A DNA stretch of 64,000 nt. It comes from Rotaria sordida. Lineage: Eukaryota; Rotifera; Eurotatoria; Philodinida; Philodinidae. Each line of letters begins with the position of its first letter. Position 1 is the stretch's first letter. The stretch spans positions 1-64,000 of the forward strand of contig CAJNOL010000990.1 in NCBI GenBank assembly GCA_905250125.1, given 5' to 3'. The position numbers and the translations under genes were made by a program. The notes under the pieces were generated by a model. That model did no database searches. It was not told the DNA's origin and worked only from the letters and a program-made list of their open reading frames with translations. Positions 43,700 to 56,900 of this stretch are shown piece by piece.

Positions 43700-44843
43700 A
43701 AAAATAATTGAATAAAAGAAATAAAGAGATTTTTTTGAATAGATGAATGAGAATGGGTTTTGAGAAAACTTGAATGCAGAGGAAGAAAAGAGAAATTTAG
43801 ATTAACATCCAATTTTGGATACGAAATCTGATTCATTCAAAATCGTGTCGAGGATTATGTTTTTGTGGGTGAATTAATCATATTTAATGTACTATGTCGA
43901 TTACACTATACTTATCCATCCGTCATGTTTGGGATATCATTAACTGTTTACAATCCCTTGCCAACAAACTAGGAAACAAAGATCAAGATTTAATACACAT
44001 GCCGTTAAACTCTACCACAATAATGCCAAATTACATGTTCGAAAAGACGCTTATAACTATCTCAAGTATGAAGATATTACAATTAATTTTGATTAACTTC
44101 TTTCTAAATATTTTTCTTCGAAATGTCATTAGTTTTGGTATGTCCCAAGTATATTTAACATTAAGTAACGAGATGATTTCCGTTAAAAGTCAACACTTGC
44201 ATGAACATGAATAACATATTTGACGATGAATATCTAACGCGTAAAAACGAATACTATATGTAATAATATAAACTTAAACATTATATATAGAAGCATAGAA
44301 TCCTCATTGATAGTTGGTTCCATAAATCATGACTTGAACAATGTAGGAAGCAAAAAAATCTCGACATCGAGTTGTTCAACACTTCTTTTCTCGTTCTCAG
44401 ATGTTTATTTATATTTTGTACTTTTTAATTTATCAATAAAAGTCTTAACTATACTATGAATCATCTAATAATTTTAGATGTATCTTTCTGGCAATTAAAT
44501 TTTAGTTACACAAATAACAAAAATGAATACGAAAATCATTTAAGATAAGTATAGAACAGGCTCTCAAGTCCTTGATAATGAGTGAAAAACTTAGAGCTTA
44601 TAATATTTTGACGAATAATCAATATGTCAATGGAAAAGATATCTATAATCTATCATTATTAACAATGACTCAATAATGATTCCAAACGAAATCTTACGAT
44701 AAAAATGAATTAAAAAATATCGAAAGACTTCAACGAGTTGAATATTAAAAGTGAGAGTATTCATAGAGAAATATTCTAGTAAAAAATGTTCTATACTATC
44801 GACATATAATTACTATAAATACATTGAAAATGTTTGAAAAAAT
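43700..44843. other. No recognisable gene
   Basis: A plus-strand frame of 106 codons at 43894-44214 has hydrophobic patches but no recognised motif or codon signal. I would not call it. Confidence 0.45.
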
Positions 44844-44896
44844 GAGGGTGTGGGTGTCTGAAGTTTTTGTTTAAATCCACACCCATACCCACACCC
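44844..44896. repeat. Telomere-like hairpin 11
   Basis: GAGGGTGTGGGTGTC, an 18-base spacer, then CCACACCCATACCCACACCC. This is one of the cleanest examples, with nearly perfect telomeric hexamers at both arms. Confidence 0.85.
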
Positions 44897-45143
44897 AAAT
44901 TGATGCTAGTTCCTTCCAAGTTTTGTGAAATTAGTATGTATTATACACCATTCGGCGCGCCTCAGAAAGCTCTACAACATGGTGTATTTCATTTTTCATT
45001 TTTGAATAGATCACCTTATCTGACAAAGTTCCTTAGATATTGTAGTCAGAATTTTTGGACCACCAAAAGTATTGACAGCAATTTTCTTGTTTATTTAAAA
45101 ATAAAAGGTATCTAAGAATTTAATGCTTGATTAATAATAATTC

Positions 45144-47145
45144 TCACCACCATAGATAAATATCTGCGGACACAATACGTGTTACTGTTTTCATCAGATA
45201 ATCATCGAGAATTTTCTTTGATTCTATAAGAGTCTTCATTATTTCAACTTCGTCTCTCAATACATTTGTGAGACATAATGAGAATAAATCTCGAGTATAC
45301 TCATTATCTTTCGATAGAAGATATCGTAAAATGCCTTCAAAGTTACTATCCCATGCATCCATTGTTAGACACCGTAATCGAGGACAAACATGAATGAGTA
45401 ATTGTATTTCCTCAAGCGTACCAATTGATGTAATAGTCAGATCTTTAATATTGCTTCTGGATGACTCCAGTTGAAATGTTTCAGCTTGTTGAATTGACAT
45501 TAAATCTTTGTTATCATAATATATATGCCCAAGTATTAAGGTAACAATATTAGGTGCTGAACATAATAGGCTAATCATTGTTTTAAAGCTAAAAGAGTTA
45601 ATTCTGATATTTAATTTGGTGAGCTGTTGTAAAGGAACAATACGATTGAGAATAATCGAAAAATTATTTTCATATCCATAATTAGCCTTACAAGAGAGAG
45701 TGAGTTCAGTGGCATTTGGAAAATAGTGTATATAATCATTCATCGATTGTTCCTTTACGAAGTGAAGATGAAGAACTGAATCTATGATATTTTTTTGAGA
45801 ACTTGAGAAGATACTTTTGGATGCATTTTCATATAATGTGTAGAATTTTCTCCTTTAAAATAGAAATAACTTATATATATCATATAGAAATATCAGTTTT
45901 TTTTGTTATACCTGTATGGACTTGTAGAATGAAAAATTAGTATACAATCGTGTAACGTCGAGTGAACATAAGATGTAAAGAACCATTGTCGTTCGAACCA
46001 AAACTTAGAATGAAACCGATTCATCATAATAGTATACCTCAAGGAATTTGTATCACGTATATTAAGTACACATTGAATGTCAATGATTTGTAAATGTAGC
46101 ATATAAGACAAAATTAACTTTTCCCATCTGTTTGCATCTAAATATGATTCCTCATACCTGATCGTAATATATAAGGCTTGAAGTTGAAGGAGAAGGTTTT
46201 TGGTTAATGATTCAAATTGACGAAAAGTAATACTTATCTTCAGAGATGCATGTGTCAAATGATTTAGTTTAATTGAACATGGAGTTATTTGTTTATCAGA
46301 AGATCCATATAGACCGTTACTAGAGAAATAACGAATTTGAGGAACGTATGATAAAACAGCATACAACTCAGGTATTTTCAAGCAATACTTGATAATAAGA
46401 TGCTCGATAGGACTGAATTCATTAGTTGCTACAGATAGTGGTTCAGAATCATTCAGAGTGTCCAATGACATTTTACAATATTTTAAAGCGGATAAACGGA
46501 ATATTTGACGACATATCTTATTTCTATTTTGTCCTGACCCAATACAAGCAATGATCAATGAAGATAGATAAGGTAGAGAGACTAAATAAGTGAGAAGATT
46601 TTCAAGATCTTTCGATTGAATCTTATTTATAATAAGAGTTTCAAGTCGAGTCAATTTTGACACAATGCAATCTTGTATAAATAACCGATCAATTGAAAAT
46701 GGAGTTGATAAATAAAGAGATTTAATTCGATGTTTATTAGGTTTGACAGTATTTATGTAATAATGTTGAAAATCTGCTTTCGACATGGATGACATATTAA
46801 TATTAATAGGAAGAGTTGAACTAGTAAGAAGGTTTTGAAAGCGTATATTAAGATTAGCGAAGGCTTCATAGACATGGCAGAAATCAAGGAGAACAAAAAT
46901 TTCATAAATGACTTCGTTTGAAAGATCTTCAAAATGAGTGCCATATTTGGTATGGGAACTGAAAAGAGAAAATATTTTTTAAAGACTACTCTGTAATAAC
47001 TAACTTGTCTGAATCAATTGTTGTTTCTGAAAAAAGAAAAGAACTTGATGCACAAATTTGATTAAAGCTTACCATTTATTTGTTTGCTTTCGCTATCGTC
47101 ATGAATATGAATATAGTCACTTCCTGATTGTTTTCTATATTCCAT
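45144..47145 (-). CDS. F-box protein with a long leucine-rich C-terminal region
   Basis: Four exons: 47145-47073, a 22-nt microexon at 47026-47005, 46958-45912 and 45852-45144. All have GT-AG borders with phases that fit, giving 616 residues. An acidic N-terminus (HDDSESKQ) precedes the F-box: FEDLSNEVIYEIFVLLDFCH, then YEAFANLNIRFQNLL. A long region with irregular Leu/Ile repeats follows (LETLIINKIQS, LTKLNIRIN, CPRLRCLTM), typical of the abundant bdelloid F-box family. F-box proteins are substrate adaptors of SCF ubiquitin ligases, binding Skp1 through the F-box. The substrate is unknown. A broken paralogue lies about 1 kb upstream (48069-48490). Confidence 0.85.
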
Positions 47146-47149
47146 ATCA

Positions 47150-48060
47150 AAGTTACACGTGATGTCTGAAAAAGACGAAGAAAATGAGAATAAATAGGTA
47201 AAGAAATAATTTCTTTCTTCCAATGTCGACCGAACTCGTAAAACGTACAAAAAAACAAAGCTATAACGAAGAAAAAACATTAAACTCATGCACACGTTTT
47301 TTATGTTTATACAAGATAAATTATAATATGAGTCATAGTTTTTTCTATTATTAGAAAACATAGGAAAACACTTCAAAGAAAGAAAAGATGACTATTCTGT
47401 ACTCTTTTTTTGTTTTTAAATGTATTTCTTATATATATATATATGTATTTGCAAAATACGTAATGTCGTTACTTCGTGATCGTTTGATGCATTCCGTGTT
47501 GAATTTATGTATATTCTCTGAAGAAAAAATGAATATAGTTAATATGAAAGCTATTCTGTCGAATATAAACACAACACACAAAGCGACTTGATCTGCAGCA
47601 CATATTTTTTATGTTTACTGAGAAAAATTGCCATCGTTCTTCCTATTACAAAATAACTAAAGAAATAAGATTTTGCTTTTATTATTTACTCAAAATGTAT
47701 CTAAATATTTAGTAGTACTGTTTTTCCATATAAATAAGACGAGAGTCGTGGAATATTTGATTAGCTTTCAGTGGTCAGATATGTCACTCTATGAACGATT
47801 TAAGAGATATATCCTATTCATTATTCTCGCCTTGAGTTCTTTTATCATGAGACAAGCAAAAATAGATCCTTGCAACATGATTCATATTCTACGGGAAAGT
47901 ATATAACAAAAAATTGATGTATACGAATTTGCTAAACATTGTCCATCATATAATTTAATCTGTATCGCTAAACTTTTTCATTAGTCGATAGTCACTCACA
48001 ACAAATTCTATCAACAATACTCTTCATGTTTATTTTAAAATGAAAAAATGCCAGAAGTTC
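47150..48060. other. No recognisable gene between F-box gene and its broken paralogue
   Basis: AT-rich with short frames on both strands (47388-47591, 47673-47906). Part may be the promoter of the minus-strand F-box gene. Confidence 0.4.
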
Positions 48061-48068
48061 ATATTTAA

Positions 48069-48490
48069 TTAAGAATAATTATTACCACCACAAGTAAATA
48101 CTGTTAGAAAAAAAACCTGTGAAACGTTTTTCATTCGATAATCATTGAGCAATCGTTCGGATTCAATTAAAGTTTTCATTCTTTCAATTTGATTTTCACA
48201 CACATCTGTGATATATAACCAGAATAAATGGTGGGTATTAACGTTATCTACCAATAAAAGGTACCGTACAGTCTTTTCAAAATCACCAGCTGGCGCATGC
48301 ATTGCAAGATATTCTAATCGAGGACAAAGATGAATGAATGAATGATTTAATTCTTCCATCCATACATTCTGACACAATAGTTAAATTTTTAATTTTATTT
48401 TTAGTTGATACTGATTGAAATGTTTCAGTTTGCTGAATTGACATCAAATCTATCTCATTGAAAAACACATGTCTGATTGTCAATGCATAA
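48069..48490 (-). pseudogene. 3' fragment of an F-box paralogue, frameshifted and cut at a telomere-like tract
   Basis: Two frames carry DLMSIQQTETFQ and KNKIKNLTIVSE, then CPRLEYLAM, RYLLLVDNVNTHHLF, ERMKTLIESERLLNDYRMK and FTCGGNNYS. Each is the counterpart of a segment in the last exon of the 45144-47145 gene (DLMSIQQAETFQ, CPRLRCLTM, RYLLSKDNEYTRDLF, EIMKTLIESKKILDDYLMK). A frameshift separates the halves near 48370. Similarity stops at 48490, where a telomere-like hairpin starts. Only about the last 130 residues remain. Confidence 0.85.
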
Positions 48491-48492
48491 AT

Positions 48493-48541
48493 AGGATGTG
48501 GGTATGGGTATTGGCAAAGCCTTCTCTCACACCCATCCCTA
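48493..48541. repeat. Telomere-like hairpin 12, at the break of the F-box paralogue
   Basis: AGGATGTGGGTATGGGTATT is followed after about 15 bases by CTCACACCCATCCC. It begins within a few bases of the last F-box-like codon. Confidence 0.75.
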
Positions 48542-48599
48542 GTTTTTCCTGCAAACTGATGCTCACACTGATGAAGATGGGTGTGATATTTTTTTTGTC

Positions 48600-51500
48600 A
48601 AAATACTCTTTATTCCACTTAAATTCACTACCGGTTCTATGTATGCTTATTTACGCTTTTTGACCTAATACATTCAAATATTTGAAAGCTGAGGAGCACA
48701 TTTATGAAACAGCTTAAAGAAAACTCTTAGTGGAATCCATGAGCGATTAAAATATGAAAGACGATGTAGCTGTTGTTACTAATCACGAGAATATTGTTTT
48801 ATTCAATATATCTTGGGAACCCATTTCTTCATCATCTTTTACTGAATCCTCTAGAACTACAAAAAGGAAGGAGTTCATAATATTCTCATGAGATGCTAGT
48901 GATCTACGATTGCTAATCGTGTATCAAAAACGTTCGTCATGGTCTGTGCGGGAACACAGTGGACAACTAGGCGACAAAATCGATTTTCGAGATCTGAGCC
49001 TATATCATAACTAACATTGAAGCTACTATAGTGCTACATTCAAGTATATCCTGAACGCTGCTTTATAGTGAATGTCTCTTAAGCAGCAGGCATCACAAAG
49101 TACATGAAATTGGTGAATATCATTAATAGACCTATATGAGTAAATTGTATGTTTTAAATTGACGATCTAATTATAATCATTAGTTATTATATAGTTACAC
49201 AGTGTTATATATTCACTATATGTTACAGACCATTTGGACTTCTTGAAGTTCTTTAGACTATAATTAGATCAAAAACTTACACGCAGTACAGTATAAAAAT
49301 AGGCACTGGTCAATAATGCAGTAATTTCCCCGAATTTTCTCGGAACTTTAATTTAAGTTTTAATCTGTTATTTGGTAGAGCATGTCATCATCTATCTTCG
49401 GTAGATGCGCAAAGATGCACGTTTAAATTCTTGTCGAGATATAGTGTCTTAAGTGTAACCTTCTATCAAAATTTGTTGGCAATTTTTATACAGAGATCAC
49501 TCATGTACCAGTCCATCCAGTTTTGAATAGATAAATAAACAACATATGTACACCAACTTCATGTTTTAGATTGGCCATTTCATGTTAAAATGGGTTCTTT
49601 GACTCCTTCTTAGAAATTAAATATGTGAAAAAATCATGCATAGGTTCTCTTGTAACATGTGTACCTCCAAACAAACATCTTTTCCCTCTTTACCTTTTTA
49701 TGATGTCAAACTTTGTATTAAATTTATTACTGAGTAGAGATATGACATGAAAGTTTTATTTCATTTCAGTTTACAGATCATACTAATAAAACTCTTATGT
49801 TATATCTGTACTCAATAATAAAGTTAATGCAAAGTATAGCAGCGTAAAAAGATAAAAGGGAAAAGACTTTTGTCCGAGTGCATAAATGATTTGTTTCATA
49901 CTTAATATTTTTTCCGTTCGTAAAAATACATCGAGTTGCACGATCTTTCCAAATTTCGTTCGAGACAGATAATGTAAGTGGAAATGAATAATTTTCGTAC
50001 TAAGAGCTAACAAGGATTGCAATACATACAATGAATATCAAGAAATTTAGGTTTTAAACAGAACTTCAGAAAATATGAAATGTTTGAAAACTCATTTTAA
50101 TACGTTTTAGGACAAATTACAGAATGATTTCAGACTTCGCATAATATTTATAAAAATTTTCTACAACATACCAGAGAGACATTGCTGGAACTCGCAATAT
50201 ACTATAAAATAACTCGAAGTATTCCTGTCATTTCGCTTTGTTTTGGTAACAAACTTCATAGCATCAGTGAGCTCATTTACATGTCACAACCAGACTTGTG
50301 TCAAAGCTGAACATTTGAATTTTATGAATCTCCTTCAATATGTGATGATTCGAGTTTGGGTACTTTTTTTCCATCCTCATTTGTACATTTTAAAAGATTA
50401 TCTGATGCATAAATAAAATTAAAAAAAAAGAAACTGTATCTTCTCTGTAAACATTTACCTAGCTAAAATTATTAATTGAGCTTGACCGTTACTTGTGACT
50501 AATGTCGGACAATCAAATTATAAACGACCGACATTATTAAAAAAAATGCAACTGTGTAGTCAATCCTCGTTAGAGATTTTAAGGCTTTCTAAAAATTTTA
50601 CATTACCACGTGTGTTTTAGTTTGTCCCTCTTTTAAGCAAAACTTTAGTTATTCTGAACTATATGCATCGCCTGCTTAATAACTTATTTATAATTTGCTA
50701 CCAAGAGGGTTTTTTCAAGTAATAAACTACTAAAACACATATTTTTTCTAAAGATGTTTGACACATACGTATATGTGTGCTTCACTATAACCAAATAGTA
50801 AACTTTTCCTTACAAGTCTTAAGATTTTACATTTAGGTAATTCGTACATTAAGATGAATATCGAATGAAAACTATAAAATGGTGTCTAATTTTGGACCCT
50901 TATTATTTATTTTTTCTGCGAGGATTTAAAAGTTAGAAACGCATTATTGATGATAACCTGTTTCAGGCTTTCGAAGCATAGTTAATCCATGGCAGATTTA
51001 TATAATTCATAGTTAATAATTGTATCAAGTATATGAGAAAAAAATTGTTGTCTCGTTTTTGCTAAACAACATTATAATGGAACAACGACTTTTTATTGTG
51101 CTAATTTGCAGTTTTCGATAGTCGAAAACTTCATTTTCCAGGAGTTTTTGAGTAAGAGAAGTTGAATAAACACAGATAATCGCTATGAAGTGCTAGCTAA
51201 ATGTACACAAAATATTAAGTTATTAGCTGCAGTCATTAAAAGAATTGCTTCTGGTCCCCTTTTCTGTCCACTGTGAGAGGGGGCGGGTCCAAATTTCTAC
51301 CACTATATATTTCAACACTCCTGTTAGATCGTGTTTCACAAAAGCGAAGGAGCTTGCCTCCTAGTTAAGAGTAGCAAACTTCTTTTCAATAGCACTGGCT
51401 TTTGTGATCCCAATAAGTTTAAATAATTGTAGCCTAATTGATTTTTAATTGCTCGTTGCTGGTGAAAAAGAATCATTTGACTTGACAAAATTAACATTAA

Positions 51501-52136
51501 CTCAATATTTTTATATTTGAGAAAGGGTGATCCTACAATTATGGGACATCTGAAATTCGAAAGTTTTTGAATTTATTCATTAATGCGAATTGATTAAATT
51601 CAAATCAATATAATACATGATAGACTGCTACTATATGTCCATAGCTATGGCATTCGATCGGTAATAAAACCTTTTTAGTTGAAGAAAGCTTTATTGTTTA
51701 AAAAATTTGAGTGGGGTCCTATAATTTTGAGACACCCTATATTTTAAGAAAATGAAAAATTTGTCTAACCCTTCTATATATATAGATGCCGCAAAAATGA
51801 TTAGTACAATTTTGTTTTCGATGAAAAATAATCAAAATAAGAACTTTCTAAGACTTGGTGGATATCAAAAGAATCATCACATCTTCTAGTATTTACATTA
51901 TAAAAATCAGAATTGTTAACTGAACCTATGCAAAGTTATAGGTCAATCTTTGAAAATCATACGTATTTTTTACACAAAAAAGTATTTTTACGATATCTAT
52001 GGAAATAAAATTTTGGTTCTTCATGGGTTAAAAAAATTTAATTTTAAATCCATTGGATGTAGGAAAGAGCAAGTTAAAAGGTTCACTATTTACTTTTGTG
52101 AGATTGGATATCCTATGTTCATGTTTGACTCTTATT
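48600..52136. other. Long gene-free AT-rich region
   Basis: No coding block was recognised. It holds a dispersed repeat copy (51263-51346), a related short start of that repeat near 48935-48960, and two similar segments (about 51530 and 51715) with GGACATC/GAGACACCC ends that may be remnants of a mariner-type terminus. Confidence 0.45.
51263..51346 (+). repeat. Dispersed repeat 'CACGGTCTGTGC' family, copy 3 (right half)
   Basis: GGGTCCAAATTTCTACCAC, TATATTTCAACACTCCTGTT and AGATCGTGTTTCACA match copies 1 and 2. The CACGGTCTG start is degraded here. Confidence 0.55.
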
Positions 52137-52195
52137 GGATGTGGGTGTTCTCTGCTTCTTCTTTAACATCCATCCCCATCCCCATACCCCACCCT
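52137..52195. repeat. Telomere-like hairpin 13
   Basis: GGATGTGGGTGTTC is followed after about 20 bases by CATCCATCCCCATCCCCATA. The G arm is short and the C arm longer. Confidence 0.65.
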
Positions 52196-53471
52196 TCAAC
52201 TACTCAACATGGAGAACTGACTCTGACGTCCAATAATCCATTAGCTTTTTCATTTGCTCATCTGCTGAGCTTGATGGCATCAGTTTTTCTTCTGTTCGGC
52301 TTATCAATGTCAACTTTTAGTTAACTAGGACGACATTTTATGACATTGTTGGCAAAGAACATTTGTCGCGTAAAAACATAAGAATATGCGACATGTCTCA
52401 CATGCTGTTTGTCTTTTTGAGTATTTATTTTTGTTATCAAAAAAAAAAAAGGATTAACGATTTCTCTACTTAAAATGTATGGCAAGTACGGGACATATAT
52501 CACAATTGGTTACTGCGCGGTGCTTAATCTCCTCCTTTTTCAGACAACATACAATAAGAATAGTAAAAAATGCATATATAGGAGACAATAAAATGACGTC
52601 TTGTTCGTTCAAGACAGCAGATTTCTCGTCACCAATTTTCTTTCTATAGTTAATCAGTTTTGAGCATGCCTGATTTCTTCATACACTATAAATCGGACAT
52701 TGTTTTCTCAAGTTTACCAAAATAGATTGACACTAAGTGAAAGTAATAATTTTTATCGGCTTCATTAGTCCTACATGTGATCGATCCAACTTGACATTCT
52801 GTTTTAATCTTGATTTTCCATGTCAGAAAATGTTTTTGTTGTTGAGATTAACGTATTACAAAAATGTCGTGTAACCTTTCATTTTGTTTTAGAAAAAAAC
52901 AAAAAATGAGAGATTTTTTTTCAGTTTTCATAGTTTACATATCTGTGTAAGTTGCTATTTACTATGGATGTATTAATCATAAAACAAAAGTTTTGTGGTA
53001 GACTTTAGAGTCGCTCAGATTAATCTTGTGATAAAGTACTGTTGTAATAGAAAGCAAATACTAATATAGTGCATCAGTGAGAGACAGAGACAAACAAAGT
53101 AATCTAAAGCATTTACACACATTGACCTTGAATAGAATTCTGCGAGGACGACATGAGATCAATACAAGACCTAGATCGATAATCGTGTGTCATGGTTACC
53201 TGTCCTCCTTACAAAACCATGTGATGCTTAAGTGTGTCATGAACCCTATCTTTTCTCCAAATTATGTTCGGATGAAGAATGACTTTCGACACTTCTGAAA
53301 AAATCATTTTGAGGTCTTCTCAGTATACCATTTTATATGTGTCCATGTAGCTGATATGGCATAAATACCATGTCGCAATGATCCCTTTAATTATCGGAAA
53401 GGATTCAAGCTATGGTTTATGGTAATCTGCTCAAATGTCTCTGTGGTTCAGTTTCTATCATTATTCTGAGA
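52196..53471. other. No recognisable gene
   Basis: AT-rich, with short unrecognised frames only (for example 53077-53298). Confidence 0.45.
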
Positions 53472-53566
53472 ATGTAGGTGGGCGTGAAGATGCGGGTTTT
53501 TATGTAATCAAAACTCATACACATCTACATTCCTGTATCATTAGCCCGAACTGATACCCACGTCCT
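53472..53566. repeat. Telomere-like hairpin 14, degenerate
   Basis: AATGTAGGTGGGCGTG on the left pairs with CACATCTACATT on the right, and a further CCCACGTCC lies at the end. It is the most diverged of the set. Confidence 0.5.
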
Positions 53567-53904
53567 CAATAGGATCGTATGCCAACGGTAAAAAATTTTT
53601 GTCTTGTTACTAGAACAGAATATATCCTCCATGAGCAGCTCTGATTTTCAATGTTAGTTATTGTTTTATGAGTTCGTGTTCGATCATCATACATGCTCTT
53701 AGCTTTTCTCCGTCTATAATACCTTACGCTCATGACCATTCCTTTTGGACAGAAATGAGAGTTCATTATTCTTCATTTGTTCTTGCAATAACTTCTATTC
53801 TGTTCGATGTGTAGTTATTTCAGATATAATAGGTGTCTTCTTCGAGTTGTACGCTGCCAAAAGAAGAACGGTTATCGATTGAAGAAAATTCAGGAGAAGT
53901 CATT

Positions 53905-56900
53905 ATGAAAACCGAGAAGTTTAGCCATTTTTTCAAACAACAGTGGCTTACGTTATCTGATGAAATACGTATACTGCTGACATTTCATCCTAAAGAATGG
54001 CTTAATGCTTTTCGATCCAATTCAAAATATCCCCTGTTTCTACACGGTGACATTGATGGATTTGTTGCATTGTTTATCGATAATTTAGCAACATTGTTGG
54101 CAATTATTCTTGCACTTCAACCTGTATTTGATTCTGACATTGTGTATGGAAAGATCGTAACTGGGTAAAAACTTAAGGTAGCGAGATAACGCACTGTAGC
54201 ATTTTTTTGTTTAGCGTGGCTCTGACCATGTTATGGGGTAATATTTATTATGTCTACATGGCCCGAAAGCTTGCATACAAGGAGAAACGCGGCGATGTAT
54301 GCACAATGCCGTATGGAATTAATACACCAGGAGCATGTAATTGTCACTAGGCATCATTTGCATTCGTCTGTTTATTTGTTTTCAGTTGCATTTATCTTTG
54401 GTATAATCTTTCCTGCGTATTACCAGTGTATAGTTGATAACAACGGACAGAACAAACGAATGTGTCAAGAACGTGTCTGGTACATTGCGTTAGGAAGTAA
54501 CTTCATAACGGGAATCATTATACTTGTTCTGTGCTTGTTTGGCGAGTTCATTAGAAAGAATACACCCAGCGTTGCACTTCTCTCATCCATATCGGCCATT
54601 GGGTTTACCTATTTGGCATTGAATCAGTATTTGCCTGTGCTTGCTACACCTATGGTATCGTTTCTACCATTTTCCATTGTCATTCTCGGTTATTGTGGAA
54701 AAGGTGAGCATGAATATGTCTTTATGAAAGATAATTGTTAATGACTATTGATGTATATTGTCAGAAACTTCAGTTTCGGACACTGCATAGATCGTGATAG
54801 ACATTATCCTATGGTGCTTGTTACCACCTATAATAATACGTTGACTTTGCCATAGACAGTGGAAAAAACATAATATCGCACAGCTTTCCATGTCAGCCCA
54901 TCATAGCTTCTCATGCATGACAATATTTCCGTACCTGTAACACCAGCCGAATGGACATTGTCAGTATGATGTCACGGGTATTGAGTTGTAATGGACTGAT
55001 ATGTAATGTTTCACCTTTTAATCCCGTAGAGTCCGTCATGACAGAGTTTATCGTCATTCATTCCTTTCTCTTCGCTTAGTCAAAATTGGCCGTGTACCAA
55101 TAGCCATTGTAGCTCTAATTATTGGCACTGCTCTCGGCTGGGCGACATCAACAAATGAGGCACAAGATGTACGTGACGCCAGTAAATTAGTTAAACCATA
55201 TGCGCCAGTATTTCCTGTTCAAGGCATGTTCGAAAATATGAATCGTATCGGTCCGTACCTATCCATCATTATTCCAACAGGTATTTCAATTGCTATTGGA
55301 ACTATACAATGTGTTGAATCAGCAAAGAGAGCCGGTGATTTCTACCCGACTCGTGAGGCCATGTTTGCTGATGGAGTTGGAACAATACTTGCAAGCTTAT
55401 TTGGCTCAATTCTTGGCATGACTGGTTAGATGTTTTATTCTTGTTTAAACCAATAATAGTTCTTTTTGTTTGTCAGGAAAATTCTACTTTATCTACTTCT
55501 ATTGGCAGTTCTATGATATTCTGTTTTTTCCTGCTTTCTAAAATTTCTCCTTTTCTTAAAAAAATTGTCGATTTCCATGAGTTAAAACAGAGAGTGACTT
55601 TCTGAAAGGTATCTATTGGATAATATTAAATAGTCAGCGATGTCTTAACTGGGTGACTCGAGGATTGTAAGGTCCCTCTAGTTTCTAGTTGTTGAAGGTA
55701 TCTGCATGTATAATTCTTCAGTTCTTGAAGTCTCGGTAAACTATGTTAATAGTGAAAAATAATAACAAGTCGATCAACAACTTTCTGTTTATCCACTGTC
55801 GAGAATTCTTAGGAAAATGAGCCAATATTGATTTTCACTTTTCATTCATACCATTTCAATTATTTGTGCTGGCTTTAGTCACAAAATGATCTGTAAAATT
55901 CTTCACAAGGTTGTAAAGAATGTTCGGTTATAGTCTGAAATATATGAAACATTTAGTAAATACTATTGTCAAATTTCAATATATTCCACTTTGATTTTAA
56001 AAACTGATCTTCTTTGTTTTACTTCTTGCTACTTTGCAGCAGAAGAAAAACTAACTAGCAGTTTCGTAGTGCTTGAGAGAGAGAGAGACCCTTATGTGTA
56101 AACTTGTGGAATTAATATGTCAAACATGTGAGATCCACTTCACTTGATAACAATATCTTATTCACATTGATTGTGTTATACTTGAGGGTCATATAGACTA
56201 ACATATTGAAATATCTGTCACGATCTGTGCGGAAAGAGTGTCCAACTTGCTCGCTTCATACTTTAACGCTTATTGTCTATCGTGTTTCGAAAAACTATCT
56301 TTTGGGATGATTCTCGATTATTTTTGGAAGTGGGAGGAAAGATCTCGAATTGTGACGTACCGTTTCGAATCCGATATGTACTGGTTTGTCGTGCTCGATG
56401 AGACCCGCAGAAGTCCTCAAGGACGATAAATCCAGTCCAGCGTGTGAAAAGCCACGTTCGATAGATACTGACAAAACTTACACAGTGAGAATGTGTTTGA
56501 CAAATTGTTTCAAAGGAGACAATCATATATGTAGTTGGTATGCTGATTTTGATTTGACGGAGTCATCGAGAAACGTTTGGAGCTCTAGCCGAGGACTAGT
56601 AATTAAGATTTTAATTCGAATCGTGATCGATCTTATCGTAATGAAATAGCTTTTGTGTTCTTCATCGACTTTGAGATTTACTCGCGGTTACCGAGATATT
56701 GATTGTGGTGATTGATGACTGCTCGTGACTGTTGACCAAAAAAGTTAATTTTGTTCAAAGCTAGATCAATCACGGACGTTTTCAATTTTGTTTCAACACT
56801 TGTTTCTAACTTCAGATAATGCATCCGAAAGAATTTCAATGATGGATAGAGTGAGATTGCCATAAAATAGACAGGATAATTAAATGGTTCATCATCTATC

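Noticed and set aside
43894..44214. 106-codon plus-strand frame
   Set aside because: No motif, no splice partners and AT-driven composition; likely a chance frame.
49360..49445. Possible tRNA (TGGTAGAGCATG ... GTTTAAATTC)
   Set aside because: A- and B-box-like words are present but I could not fold acceptor, D or anticodon arms.
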